Assembly: GCF_900166665.1 (NCBI RefSeq)
Contig: NZ_LT800494.1
Location: 1,418,439 to 1,482,438 of the forward strand
DNA length: 64,000 nt
Direction of reading: 5' to 3'
Source of the DNA: Cytobacillus gottheilii
GTDB lineage: Bacteria; Bacillota; Bacilli; Bacillales; Cytobacillaceae
The notes beneath the pieces are model-generated. The model ran no database searches, was not told where the DNA came from, and was given only the letters and a program-made list of their open reading frames with translations. The position numbers and the translations under genes were made by a program. This document shows, in pieces, positions 1-6,796 of this stretch. Position 1 is the first letter of the stretch, and every line of letters starts with the position of its first letter.

Positions 1-474
1 TTGAATACAGAACTGAACATCGTATATAAGTATTTACTTAAATTAGGGATTTCTCATGCGGATGCCGAGGATGCTGTGCAGGAAACTGCGTACAAATACT
101 TACTGTATTACGATTCCATTAAAACTTCAAAAATACGCAGCTGGCTAATACGAGTAGCATTAAATTTTTATTATGATCAATGCCGAAAACAAAAGAAATA
201 TAAGCTTGATTTAGATGGGGACGCTGCTAAAGTAGTTGCAATGGATCAGCCAGAAGATCTCCTTCTTGAAAAAGAGCGAAATAATCAACTAGCATTTGCG
301 ATGTCCAAATTAAAGCCGCATTTTAGAGAATTATTATTGTTAAAGTACCAATCAGGCTTATCCTATAAAGAAATGGCAGAGCTGCTGGACTCAAATATTC
401 ATTCCGTCAGGACAAATTTGTTTAGGGCTAGAAAACAACTAGCCAAGGTTTTCAAGGAGGAATTCGATGAGTGA
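1..474 (+). CDS. ECF-family RNA polymerase sigma factor (possibly 5'-truncated by window edge)
   Basis: A 157-residue group 4 sigma factor. Region 2 is visible at about residues 10-60 (DAEDAVQETAYKYLLYY, then SWLIRVALNFYYDQCRK, the -10 recognition helix). Region 4 lies at about 95-150, with the helix-turn-helix LSYKEMAELLDSNIHSVRTN that reads the -35 element. The TTG at base 1 is the first possible start, but the window begins there, so a few N-terminal residues may be missing. The stop overlaps the downstream anti-sigma gene by 8 bp (GATGAGTGA), the usual co-translated arrangement for an ECF factor and its membrane inhibitor. The cognate signal is unknown. SigM/SigY-type factors of Bacillus respond to envelope stress, but this one cannot be assigned to either. 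Confidence 0.88.
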   Translation: MNTELNIVYKYLLKLGISHADAEDAVQETAYKYLLYYDSIKTSKIRSWLIRVALNFYYDQCRKQKKYKLDLDGDAAKVVAMDQPEDLLLEKERNNQLAFAMSKLKPHFRELLLLKYQSGLSYKEMAELLDSNIHSVRTNLFRARKQLAKVFKEEFDE

Positions 475-1471
475 TAAACATGTATCAAATGAAGAGAGTG
501 AGAAAGAGATTAACTTTCTGAACAACCCTTCTTTACAGTTGGCTGTAAAAAGATCTAAGCGTAAACAAACATTTAAATATATTGGCATTACTGTTATTAC
601 AACAATTGTATTATTGTATGCATTAGTCAGTGGCAGCCAATATATTCTAAATCAGCGTATTGAAGATGACAACCACGATTTTCTTTTGGATCCTATTTAT
701 GGAGCAAATCTAACATCAGGCAGTCATTCTTATAACTATGATCTATTGAGTGTGACCGTAGACGAGAGAACTTTTAAAACGGTAGGAGGCCGCTCTATCT
801 TATGGGATACGGAAATAAAAAAAATACCTTTATTCGGAAGGACAGAGACTCTTAGTAAAGGGAGTGGTAATGGTTATACTACTTCACTTGATCAAGAAGC
901 TCAACGGCATATACGATATAATGATTTTAATAATGAACGAAGAATTGATTTTTATTATCCGGGTTTAAATTACGATTATTTACCTCACGAACTCGATATT
1001 GCTACTGGTCTGGATGAAAATAAGTTAATTGAAGTAGCAATCTCCTTTGATAAACCGATGACCTTAGCTGAATTATCCAAGCAGCTTGGCTATAAAAATG
1101 TAATTTGGTTATGGGTAGACACTTCGACCAAAGCCCAAATGAGTAGAATGGAAAATGAACTAGATAGTGATAGTTTAAAGACAAAAGGTGGCGGTGGAGC
1201 TTTTGGATTTGAAATTAATCCTCAAGAACCTTACTCCAGCCAATATGAAGAGTTCTTTATGAGAACACTGGAAGAATTAAAGAAAACAGGAGTCCGCAAA
1301 AGCCTAGTCAACGAAACTTTAAAAGGAATAGAGGAAAATACAGGTTTCACTGATGGGGAAATTCGTTATAATGGCGCAGTTGTTACTGGAACAGCAAAAG
1401 AGCTTGAACGTTTTCAAGATCTTCCTTTCATTCGTGCTTCGGTTCTCGGTGCTACAATTGATAAATATTGA
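467..1471 (+). CDS. Membrane-anchored anti-sigma factor (sigma factor regulator N- and C-domain type)
   Basis: A 334-residue single-pass protein. It has a cytoplasmic N-terminus of about 35 residues (NFLNNPSLQLAVKRSKRKQ), one membrane helix at about 37-60 (YIGITVITTIVLLYALVSG) and a long extracytoplasmic C-terminal part. This matches the two-domain sigma-factor regulator family found next to ECF sigma genes in Bacillus. The start ATG lies inside the end of the sigma gene, and the sigma gene's AAGGAGG-like sequence serves as its ribosome-binding site. The inferred job is to hold the upstream sigma factor at the membrane until a signal releases it. The extracytoplasmic domain has no catalytic motif I recognise. 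Terminal gene of the pair. Confidence 0.8.
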   Translation: MSDKHVSNEESEKEINFLNNPSLQLAVKRSKRKQTFKYIGITVITTIVLLYALVSGSQYILNQRIEDDNHDFLLDPIYGANLTSGSHSYNYDLLSVTVDERTFKTVGGRSILWDTEIKKIPLFGRTETLSKGSGNGYTTSLDQEAQRHIRYNDFNNERRIDFYYPGLNYDYLPHELDIATGLDENKLIEVAISFDKPMTLAELSKQLGYKNVIWLWVDTSTKAQMSRMENELDSDSLKTKGGGGAFGFEINPQEPYSSQYEEFFMRTLEELKKTGVRKSLVNETLKGIEENTGFTDGEIRYNGAVVTGTAKELERFQDLPFIRASVLGATIDKY

Positions 1472-1842
1472 AGGTTCATTAGAGATGTGGCTTTGAAAAA
1501 TAGTTCGATCATCTGTAAAAAAAGTTTGATTAAAAATCTTATTTTGAACGAAAGAATTTTCTCTTGTTTTGCAATGAGAGAGATTAGATCGTGTTGGGTA
1601 AAGAAAAGATTGTGATAATTTTATTTAAACTATATGGTGTACTATTCATAAACAGCTGCTGATTCAAGCGGCTTTTTTATGTAACAACGGGGGCAGGTTA
1701 GTGTTGGAGGAATAGCCGATGTAGAAACAATGAAACTTTTGTTATATATAAGCGTATTAGTGTGCATGAGTAAAGAGGGGAACGCAATTAGGGTTTGTCA
1801 TTGGCATTATTGAAAGAAATTGAGAATTAAGGAGGAAATTAT
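1472..1842. other. Intergenic region with one hairpin/GGGGCAGG element
   Basis: AT-rich DNA between the anti-sigma gene and a small ORF. At 1653-1680 is an imperfect hairpin (AGCTGCT..GCGGCT) with a T tract, followed at 1689-1703 by the motif GGGGGCAGGTTAGTG shared with other gaps in the first 8 kb. No coding potential seen otherwise. Confidence 0.5.
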
Positions 1843-2022
1843 ATGTCACCATTTTTGTTAGGATTAATACTAGGTGCCTTTTTAGTTATAGGGGTACAAC
1901 AAATTATTTACACTTTACTATGGGTATATACAGGGGAAAAGATTGGGATGTTGCGAAACATTAGAACCGCTATAAAGCATTTAAAGAATAAGGAAAAAGA
2001 GAAAAGTGGAGAAAATTATTAA
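1843..2022 (+). CDS. Small single-pass membrane protein, 59 aa
   Basis: An open frame too short for routine calling. It has a strong ribosome-binding site (AAGGAGG at 1829-1835) seven bases before ATG. Residues 3-30 form one hydrophobic helix (PFLLGLILGAFLVIG, then IIYTLLWVY). The C-terminal third is strongly basic and soluble (KHLKNKEKEKSGENY), the positive-inside pattern of a small membrane protein with a cytoplasmic tail. I do not recognise the family. It stands alone between two hairpin/GGGGCAGG elements. Shine-Dalgarno quality and sensible hydropathy support translation; no function is proposed. Confidence 0.6.
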   Translation: MSPFLLGLILGAFLVIGVQQIIYTLLWVYTGEKIGMLRNIRTAIKHLKNKEKEKSGENY

Positions 2023-2401
2023 GAAATGGTTGAATGCATTCATTATAAGTTTGATTATATGTCAGATTCCTTGAGTAAAGAGATTTCAACAAAATATAAG
2101 TGAAGTGATTTAGGTGATAAAGTGTTTCATTAATTACTTTCTATTTGTTGAAGTTATTAAGCTACCGGGTGCTTTCCTTAAGGAAAAGGGAAGCCTTTTT
2201 TTATGTCGTTAAAGGGGCAGTTTAGTTGAATAAAGGATGTTTTGATAATCCTAATCAGTGCTTCGTAATCTGTAATACATAGTAGACTCTTACTGAGCAA
2301 CGAAACATTTTCAAAAATGGGGAAATCAAGATGAGTGATATGGTTATTGTAAAATTGTTCACTTAAACGAAACCATCAGGATTCAAAAGAGTATCTTTCT
2401 C
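2023..2401. other. Intergenic region, no gene seen
   Basis: AT-rich gap before the MerR promoter. An imperfect hairpin around 2170-2196 (GCTTTCC..GGAAAAGGGAAGC, then a T run) could terminate transcription. It is followed at 2214-2228 by another GGGGCAG element. An 11-codon frame at 2331 has a weak ribosome-binding site and is not called. Confidence 0.4.
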
Positions 2402-2432
2402 TTGACCTTGGAGATTACTCCAATGTTAAGGT
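2402..2432 (+). promoter_or_regulatory. MerR-type promoter with 19-bp spacer and palindromic operator
   Basis: A -35 TTGACC (2402-2407) is separated by 19 bp from TAAGGT (2427-2432). The over-long spacer contains the perfect inverted repeat TTGGAG-ATTA-CTCCAA (2408-2423). An operator inside a 19-bp spacer is the signature of MerR-family activation by DNA untwisting, so the following MerR gene very likely controls its own operon. The implied transcript start lies only some 15 bases before the MerR start codon. Confidence 0.7.
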
Positions 2433-2453
2433 TGTATTCGAGGAGTGGTAAGC

Positions 2454-2882
2454 ATGCAAATTAAAGATTTTGCAGAAAAATATCAATTGCAAACTGATAC
2501 AATTCGTTATTATGAAAAAGAGAATATTTTAAAGCCAAAAAGGCGTGATAATGGTTATCGAGAATATGATAAAGAATGCGAAAAACAAATTCAGCTGATC
2601 ATCGTGTTAAAAAAGTTAGGATTTACATTAAAAGAAATACAAGAAGTATTTATTCTTAGAAACGAAGCCATTTCAACCAGTTGTAACAATTCAACCGTTT
2701 TGTTATTAGATGAAAAAATAATAAAACTTGAAGAAAAAATCCAGTTTTATCAGCAAGCGTTAAAAATAGTGCAAACACTTAAAGAACTAGTAAGTGATGA
2801 GAAGTATTTAGAAAATAAAGAAGTTATTGAAGAATTGATAGACCTGTTTTTTAAGAGTGTACATGAAAGGGGGATGTTATGA
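2454..2882 (+). CDS. MerR-family transcriptional regulator
   Basis: 142 residues. The N-terminal winged helix-turn-helix is clear (MQIKDFAEKYQLQTDTIRYYEKENIL, with the family motif IRYYEKE), followed by LKKLGFTLKEIQEV and a dimerisation coiled coil (about residues 80-125). ATG at 2454 is preferred over the in-frame GTG at 2445, because GTG overlaps the ribosome-binding site GAGGAG (2440-2445), eight bases before the ATG. A single cysteine (Cys near residue 75) precedes the coiled coil; one cysteine does not allow a metal to be assigned. It overlaps the next gene by four bases (ATGA), so the small membrane protein downstream is its probable target. Confidence 0.85.
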   Translation: MQIKDFAEKYQLQTDTIRYYEKENILKPKRRDNGYREYDKECEKQIQLIIVLKKLGFTLKEIQEVFILRNEAISTSCNNSTVLLLDEKIIKLEEKIQFYQQALKIVQTLKELVSDEKYLENKEVIEELIDLFFKSVHERGML

Positions 2883-3229
2883 AAATCAGTCAAGTTGTGC
2901 GCATTGAAAATGGAATCGCCCTAGCCATTTCGTTTTATATTTATACACTGTTAGACTTTCCAATCTGGCTGTTTTTTGTTCTTTTATTCATTCCCGATAT
3001 TTCAATGATTGGCTATGCAATTAACAATAAAATAGGTGCAAATGTTTATAATTTGGGACATAGCTTTGTGTTACCTCTACTTTTAGCAATAGGTTACTTC
3101 TTCTTATTAAATGATTATTTACTTCTCATAATCATCATCTGGATTGCTCATATATTTATGGATAGATTATTAGGTTTTGGATTAAAATATCAAGCTTCTT
3201 TTAACGATACACATATACACAGGCTATAA
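2879..3229 (+). CDS. DUF4260-type small membrane protein
   Basis: 116 residues with about four hydrophobic helices and the sequence pattern ENGIALAISFYIY .. FIPDISMIGYAIN .. YNLGHSF .. MDRLLGFGLKY, which I recognise as the DUF4260 family of small bacterial membrane proteins. The conserved polar residues (Asp in PDIS, His in LGH, Asp-Arg in MDR) sit at helix ends. The biochemical function of the family is not known to me. It is translationally coupled to the MerR gene and should be induced with it. Confidence 0.75.
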   Translation: MKISQVVRIENGIALAISFYIYTLLDFPIWLFFVLLFIPDISMIGYAINNKIGANVYNLGHSFVLPLLLAIGYFFLLNDYLLLIIIIWIAHIFMDRLLGFGLKYQASFNDTHIHRL

Positions 3230-3244
3230 TGTATACAAGTTCTG

Positions 3245-3281
3245 AGAGATGATTAAGTTTATTAAGTAATCGTCTCTTCCT
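3245..3281 (+). terminator. Probable terminator after the MerR/DUF4260 operon
   Basis: The 11-bp stem AGAGATGATTA / TAATCGTCTCT (one G-T pair) ends in a short, imperfect T run (TTCCTCG). Stem is good, tail is weak. Confidence 0.45.
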
Positions 3282-3348
3282 CGTATATGACACATACTGC
3301 GCAATGATTGTTTCATGAATTTAAGAAAATATGTCAAAATCGTTTGAA

Positions 3349-4260
3349 CTATTTTGACATATTCTCCTCCTTTAGAGATAGAACTTCCCTTGCTGCTTCA
3401 ATGAAAGATAATATAATCGGTGAAAGCCACTTATCTTTATGCCAAGCCATATGTGTATACACATCCAAGTTTTGAAATCGCCAAGGAAGAGCAACAAGTT
3501 CGCCACGTTCAACTTCAACTGCAGTTACTATTTTAGGAAGAAAGGCAATACCGATTCCCGAAATTGCACATTGTTTAATGGCTTCTGCACTTTGAAACTC
3601 TAATGATGAAGTACTATCAATGTCTCCCTTCTTAAACGTTCGGTCAAACATTGTTCGATAGGGACAACCCTTTTCGTTTATCAGGAACACCTCTCCGTGA
3701 AAATCGTCAAGCTGTAATGCAGTTTGTTTGGCAAGTGGATGATCTGGAGCAACGAAAAAGCGAAAAGTTTCTTCTGTCAATCGTTCTATTGCAAGTCCCG
3801 TTGATTGAATGGGTTCGTCCAGTATAAAGGTGACATCCGAGGTTCCCTCAAAGAGTGTTTGTTTGAGTTGATGATTTGGAACCGAGCGAAAGATGAGACG
3901 AACACCAGGATGCAGCGAACGAAAAAGCTTAAAGATATCTGGAAGTCGATAGGCGCAAACAACTTCGTTAGCACTAATCGTTAAGGTGCCACTTAGAATT
4001 TCATTGTCATGAACGACACTCCGAGCTTCGTCCAATTTGTTTAGAACCTCCTGGACGTGAGTTAAAAAACGTTTACCCGCAGTTGTGAGAACAAGCTGCT
4101 TTCCCAATCGATCAAAGAGACGAACACCTAGTTCTTCCTCCAATGCTTTTATTTGCATCGTTACATTGGAGGGTACGTAGTTTAGTGCTTCAGCAGCTCT
4201 ACTGAAATTTAATGTTGTTGCCACCGTGTTGAACGTATTCAGCTGGCGCAATTCCACCAT
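3349..4260 (-). CDS. LysR-family transcriptional regulator
   Basis: 303 residues from the ATG at 4260 (start MVELRQLNTF). The in-frame TTG at 4281 overlaps the upstream palindrome, and AAGGAGG sits just before the chosen ATG. The N-terminal HTH is typical (FNTVATTLNFSRAAEALNYVPSNVTMQIKALEEELGVRLFDR), followed by a periplasmic-binding-protein-like effector domain from about residue 90. It is transcribed divergently from the MetX-like hydrolase with 141 bp between start codons and a T-N11-A palindrome in between. Control of that neighbour and of itself is therefore the simplest reading. The effector cannot be told from sequence. Confidence 0.9.
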   Translation of the reverse strand: MVELRQLNTFNTVATTLNFSRAAEALNYVPSNVTMQIKALEEELGVRLFDRLGKQLVLTTAGKRFLTHVQEVLNKLDEARSVVHDNEILSGTLTISANEVVCAYRLPDIFKLFRSLHPGVRLIFRSVPNHQLKQTLFEGTSDVTFILDEPIQSTGLAIERLTEETFRFFVAPDHPLAKQTALQLDDFHGEVFLINEKGCPYRTMFDRTFKKGDIDSTSSLEFQSAEAIKQCAISGIGIAFLPKIVTAVEVERGELVALPWRFQNLDVYTHMAWHKDKWLSPIILSFIEAAREVLSLKEENMSK

Positions 4261-4276
4261 AATTCCTCCTTCGATT

Positions 4277-4291
4277 TTCAATATTATTGAA
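4277..4291. promoter_or_regulatory. LysR-type T-N11-A box / inverted repeat
   Basis: The perfect palindrome TTCAAT-ATT-ATTGAA, which contains the LysR consensus form T-N11-A (TCAATATTATTGA), lies 17-31 bases upstream of the LysR start in the divergent intergenic region. It is a likely regulator binding site. Confidence 0.5.
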
Positions 4292-4401
4292 TACTGCTTT
4301 TAATTATCTTCACTTTTATTGAAAGTAACACGACCTTATACTAAATACAAGAAATACATTCTAAAATGTTTGTGTTTCATTTAAAAAGGAGTGACAATTC
4401 A

Positions 4402-5424
4402 ATGGATAATTATGAGATTTTCAATTTGGGTGATGTAACCTTACAATCGGGAGTAACGTTACCAAGCACTTTTCTTGCTTATAAGACTTATGGAAAGTTG
4501 AATGAAACTAAAGATAATGTTGTTATTTATCCAACTGCTTTTGGCGACCAACATGTTAATAATGAATGGTTGATCGGAGACGGCATGGCACTAGATCCAC
4601 AGAAATATTTCATTATCGTTCCGAATCTAATAGGGAATGGCTTATCTTCTTCTCCAAGCAATACTCCTGCACCGTTCGACAAAGCTAATTTTCCGCAGGT
4701 AACCATCTATGACAATGTTCAATTGCAGTATCGACTTGTGACCGAAAAATTCGGCATTCAGAAAATCGCACTTGTAGTTGGATGGTCAATGGGTGGTCTT
4801 CAATCTTTCCAATGGGCAGCCAGTTACCCCGACATGGTGGATCGAATTGCCTCTTTCTGTGGAAATGCAAAGACTTGGCCGCAAACCTATGTGGTTCTCG
4901 ATGGACTAAAGGCTGCACTCATGGCCTCAGTCGGCTCGGAATCTACTGAAATAAACCAGTTGACTTCTAAAGATATGCGTGCGGTGGGTCGTGTCTATGC
5001 TGGATGGGGGTTATCGCAAACCTTCTATAAAGAGGAACTTTATCGTGAAATGGGATTTGAGGAATTGGAAGAGTTTGCGGTTGGAGTTTGGGAAAATAGC
5101 TTTATGAGTATGGATCCCCACAATGTTCTAGCCATGTTATGGACAGGACAACATGCAGATATTAGTGCAAACGCAGCATATAACGGAGCGTTCGATGAGG
5201 CACTCAAAACCATTAAAGCCGATACTTATATCATGCCAGGAAGTACGGATCTCTTCTGTACGGCAGAAAATAACGAATATGAAGCTAATCTTGTACCGAA
5301 TGCTGAATATCATCCTATCAAATCAGTCTGGGGTCATTTTGCTGGTCGTGGAATCAACAGAACCGATAATAAATTTATTGATGAAAATTTAAAACGCTTA
5401 TTAGGACTTCGAAAAAACAGGTAA
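4402..5424 (+). CDS. Alpha/beta-hydrolase of the homoserine O-acetyltransferase (MetX)-like superfamily
   Basis: 340 residues from the ATG at 4402 (AAAAGGAG ribosome-binding site). The fold markers are the oxyanion-side segment VVIYPTAFGDQH, the nucleophile elbow VVGWSMGG (Ser near residue 138), an Asp in MPGSTDLFC (about 292) and a late His in WGHFAGRG (about 320), giving a complete Ser-Asp-His triad. MetX-like hydrolases carry the same layout, including a lid between the elbow and the Asp. True MetX catalyses acetyl-CoA-dependent acetylation of homoserine. Without the full family signature I would not assert that substrate. It is divergent from a LysR regulator and followed by a good terminator, so monocistronic. 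Confidence 0.82.
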   Translation: MDNYEIFNLGDVTLQSGVTLPSTFLAYKTYGKLNETKDNVVIYPTAFGDQHVNNEWLIGDGMALDPQKYFIIVPNLIGNGLSSSPSNTPAPFDKANFPQVTIYDNVQLQYRLVTEKFGIQKIALVVGWSMGGLQSFQWAASYPDMVDRIASFCGNAKTWPQTYVVLDGLKAALMASVGSESTEINQLTSKDMRAVGRVYAGWGLSQTFYKEELYREMGFEELEEFAVGVWENSFMSMDPHNVLAMLWTGQHADISANAAYNGAFDEALKTIKADTYIMPGSTDLFCTAENNEYEANLVPNAEYHPIKSVWGHFAGRGINRTDNKFIDENLKRLLGLRKNR

Positions 5425-5447
5425 ACTGTTTTAATATACTATAATTG

Positions 5448-5484
5448 AGAGACGGTTACCCTCGAATTAATCGTCTCTTTCTTT
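5448..5484 (+). terminator. Rho-independent terminator after the MetX-like gene
   Basis: A 10-bp stem AGAGACGGTT / AATCGTCTCT (one wobble) is followed by TTTCTTTT. Confidence 0.7.
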
Positions 5485-5676
5485 TACTCAAGGACTATTG
5501 CGTAGTACAACGATATTGGGCAGTAAAAGACATCCACTTAGCGCTAACTTGGTGAATATATATACATAAACAAACAGATGCGATTCTTCAAGTGAGAAAG
5601 ATCGCTATTTTGTTTATTCAAGTAACGGGGCGGTTAGTGAAAGAAGCCCGAACGCTAACAGTTATAAATTAACCGT

Positions 5677-5705
5677 TGAAATTATGGTGATTCCAGGTTA
5701 AAATT
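5677..5705 (+). promoter_or_regulatory. SigA-type promoter of the T-box transcript
   Basis: TTGAAA (5677-5682), 17 bp, TAAAAT (5700-5705). It places a transcript start just before the T-box leader. A GGGGCGGTTAGTG element (5627-5639) lies directly upstream. Confidence 0.55.
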
Positions 5706-5744
5706 TGTATAAATAGAAATATTTTGAAATGTATAAGATGAAAA

Positions 5745-5970
5745 GTTAGGATAGGAATTAGTAGTTACTTATCTCCCTGTAACAGAGAGCTGATGGGTGG
5801 TGGGAATCAGTACAAAGGTAAGAGCGAATTACCTCCTTGAGCTTTCTTTACGAACATAGAAGTAGTAAAGAACGGACGGACCGTTATTCGTAATGAGTGG
5901 AAGAGTTTTCTTCAATAAGGGTGGTACCACGTTAACCACGTCCCTTTTAATAGGGGCGTGGTCTTTTTAT
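5745..5970 (+). ncRNA. T-box riboswitch leader (probable tRNA-Leu or tRNA-Ile sensor)
   Basis: Stem I carries the conserved GAGAGCTGATGG apical segment (5786-5797) and an AGTA/GAA specifier-loop E motif (AGTA at 5760-5763; GAA at 5826-5828). The codon right after GAA is TTA, suggesting leucine; a one-base shift would read ATT (isoleucine). The T-box core AAGGGTGGTACCACG is at 5917-5931. It would pair into the antiterminator and compete with the terminator that follows. Uncharged tRNA should stabilise read-through into the acetyltransferase gene at 5998. Confidence 0.92.
5935..5968 (+). terminator. T-box-controlled intrinsic terminator
   Basis: Stem ACCACGTCCC / GGGGCGTGGT (one wobble), loop TTTTAATA, then CTTTTT. 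The left arm overlaps the T-box sequence side, as expected for an attenuator. Confidence 0.88.
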
Positions 5971-5997
5971 TTTATATTATTGGGGGTAGAAATAACT

Positions 5998-6474
5998 ATG
6001 GATATAACTATTCGACATGCTGAGCAAAACGATTACGATTTATTGCTGCCTTTATTTAGTCAGGTTCATGAATTCCACGTTTTTGTAAGACCAGATTTGT
6101 ACAAAGAGAATCCCACTCCAGTCGAACAAGAGTTTTTTGAAAGCCAATTGATTGATAGTAAACAGCATATTTTTGTGGCTACCATATGCGCTGATATAGT
6201 TGGCGTTATAGTGACAAAGGAAGAAGAAGTAACAGAAAATACTTTTGTTAAAGCGAGGAAAGTATTATATATAAAGAGTTTATGCGTTCTTGAAGCACAT
6301 AGAAAGAAAGGTATCGGAAAAAAACTAACTAAATACGTTTTGGATTTTGGTAGATGCCTCAAAATTGATAGTATTGAATTAGGAGTATCCGAGGAAAATA
6401 AATCTGCCATTGAATTTTATAGGTCAATTGGGATGACAACGAAGAGTAGAAAAATGGAGATTATATTGAACTAA
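5998..6474 (+). CDS. GNAT-family N-acetyltransferase under T-box control
   Basis: 158 residues from the ATG at 5998. Earlier in-frame starts fall inside the T-box RNA and are rejected. The protein begins MDITIRHAEQNDYDLLLPLF, a standard GNAT opening. The acetyl-CoA-binding motif A is clear (VLEAHRKKGIGKKLTKYVL, R/Q-x-x-G-x-G pattern), followed by the C-terminal beta-bulge and AIEFYRSIGM. Substrate is unknown. Because its leader senses an uncharged tRNA, the substrate or the benefit is probably linked to leucine/isoleucine limitation or to inhibition of the matching tRNA synthetase. T-boxes normally control synthetases, amino-acid biosynthesis or transport, so a lone acetyltransferase is unusual. 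Confidence 0.85.
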   Translation: MDITIRHAEQNDYDLLLPLFSQVHEFHVFVRPDLYKENPTPVEQEFFESQLIDSKQHIFVATICADIVGVIVTKEEEVTENTFVKARKVLYIKSLCVLEAHRKKGIGKKLTKYVLDFGRCLKIDSIELGVSEENKSAIEFYRSIGMTTKSRKMEIILN

Positions 6475-6562
6475 CGGACGGGTGATTCGACGATCCTTTT
6501 CTTATTGTACAAAAGGGGCAGGTTAGCGTAAGAGGGGATTTACATTAATGACCTTGATGTCA

Positions 6563-6568
6563 TATAAT
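6563..6568 (+). promoter_or_regulatory. Consensus -10 (TATAAT) before the leader-peptide attenuator
   Basis: A perfect TATAAT. A matching -35 is not obvious at the 17-bp distance (TTACAT at 6540). Implied start near 6575, just before the leader-peptide ribosome-binding site. Confidence 0.4.
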
Positions 6569-6611
6569 TTAAAATGTTAAGTTAATTAACTGTGTAAGGG
6601 AGGGGATTATT

Positions 6612-6686
6612 ATGGCCAAATTTAAATTATATAGAATTAGACGAGTTACGATGGTTCCAAACCTCCCTTTAGTTTCAAGTATATAA
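6612..6686 (+). CDS. 24-codon leader peptide with R-x-R motif (attenuation control)
   Basis: A strong ribosome-binding site (AAGGGAGG, 6596-6603) precedes an ATG opening the peptide MAKFKLYRIRR.., stop at 6684. It carries K-F-K (residues 3-5) and R-I-R (8-10). Arg/Lys-X-Arg/Lys ('+X+') is the established macrolide-dependent ribosome stalling motif, as in the ErmD leader. The coding sequence contains two segments that pair with the terminator downstream and with its own ribosome-binding site. Length, position and pairing all point to a regulatory leader for the acetyltransferase at 6797. The inducing drug is inferred only. Confidence 0.7.
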   Translation: MAKFKLYRIRRVTMVPNLPLVSSI

Positions 6687-6743
6687 TTAAGAGTATTTAA
6701 TTATCTAAGAAGACCATCGTAAATACGGAGGTCTTTATTTTAT
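6646..6743 (+). promoter_or_regulatory. Attenuator with mutually exclusive stems
   Basis: Segment A (6646-6656, TTACGATGGTT) pairs over 11 bp with A' (6712-6722). A' overlaps the left arm of a terminator hairpin AAGACC..GGTCTT (6710-6735, with an inner TCGT/ACGG stem), followed by TTATTTTATTT. Segment B (ACCTCC, 6661-6666) pairs with GGAGGT (6727-6732) in the terminator's right arm. Segment 6662-6669 also pairs perfectly over 8 bp with the leader ribosome-binding site (6596-6603). These competing pairings are the hallmark of ribosome-mediated attenuation. Confidence 0.7.
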
Positions 6744-6796
6744 TTGTAAATTTAATTTTATCGGATTCCTATATTAAAAATAAGGAGCTAAAATGT

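Noticed and set aside
2331..2366. 11-codon frame before the MerR operon as a leader peptide
   Set aside because: Weak ribosome-binding site, no downstream attenuator, and it lies upstream of the MerR promoter.
5893..5997. N-terminal extension of the first GNAT protein
   Set aside because: It lies inside the T-box antiterminator/terminator RNA; the real start is at 5998.
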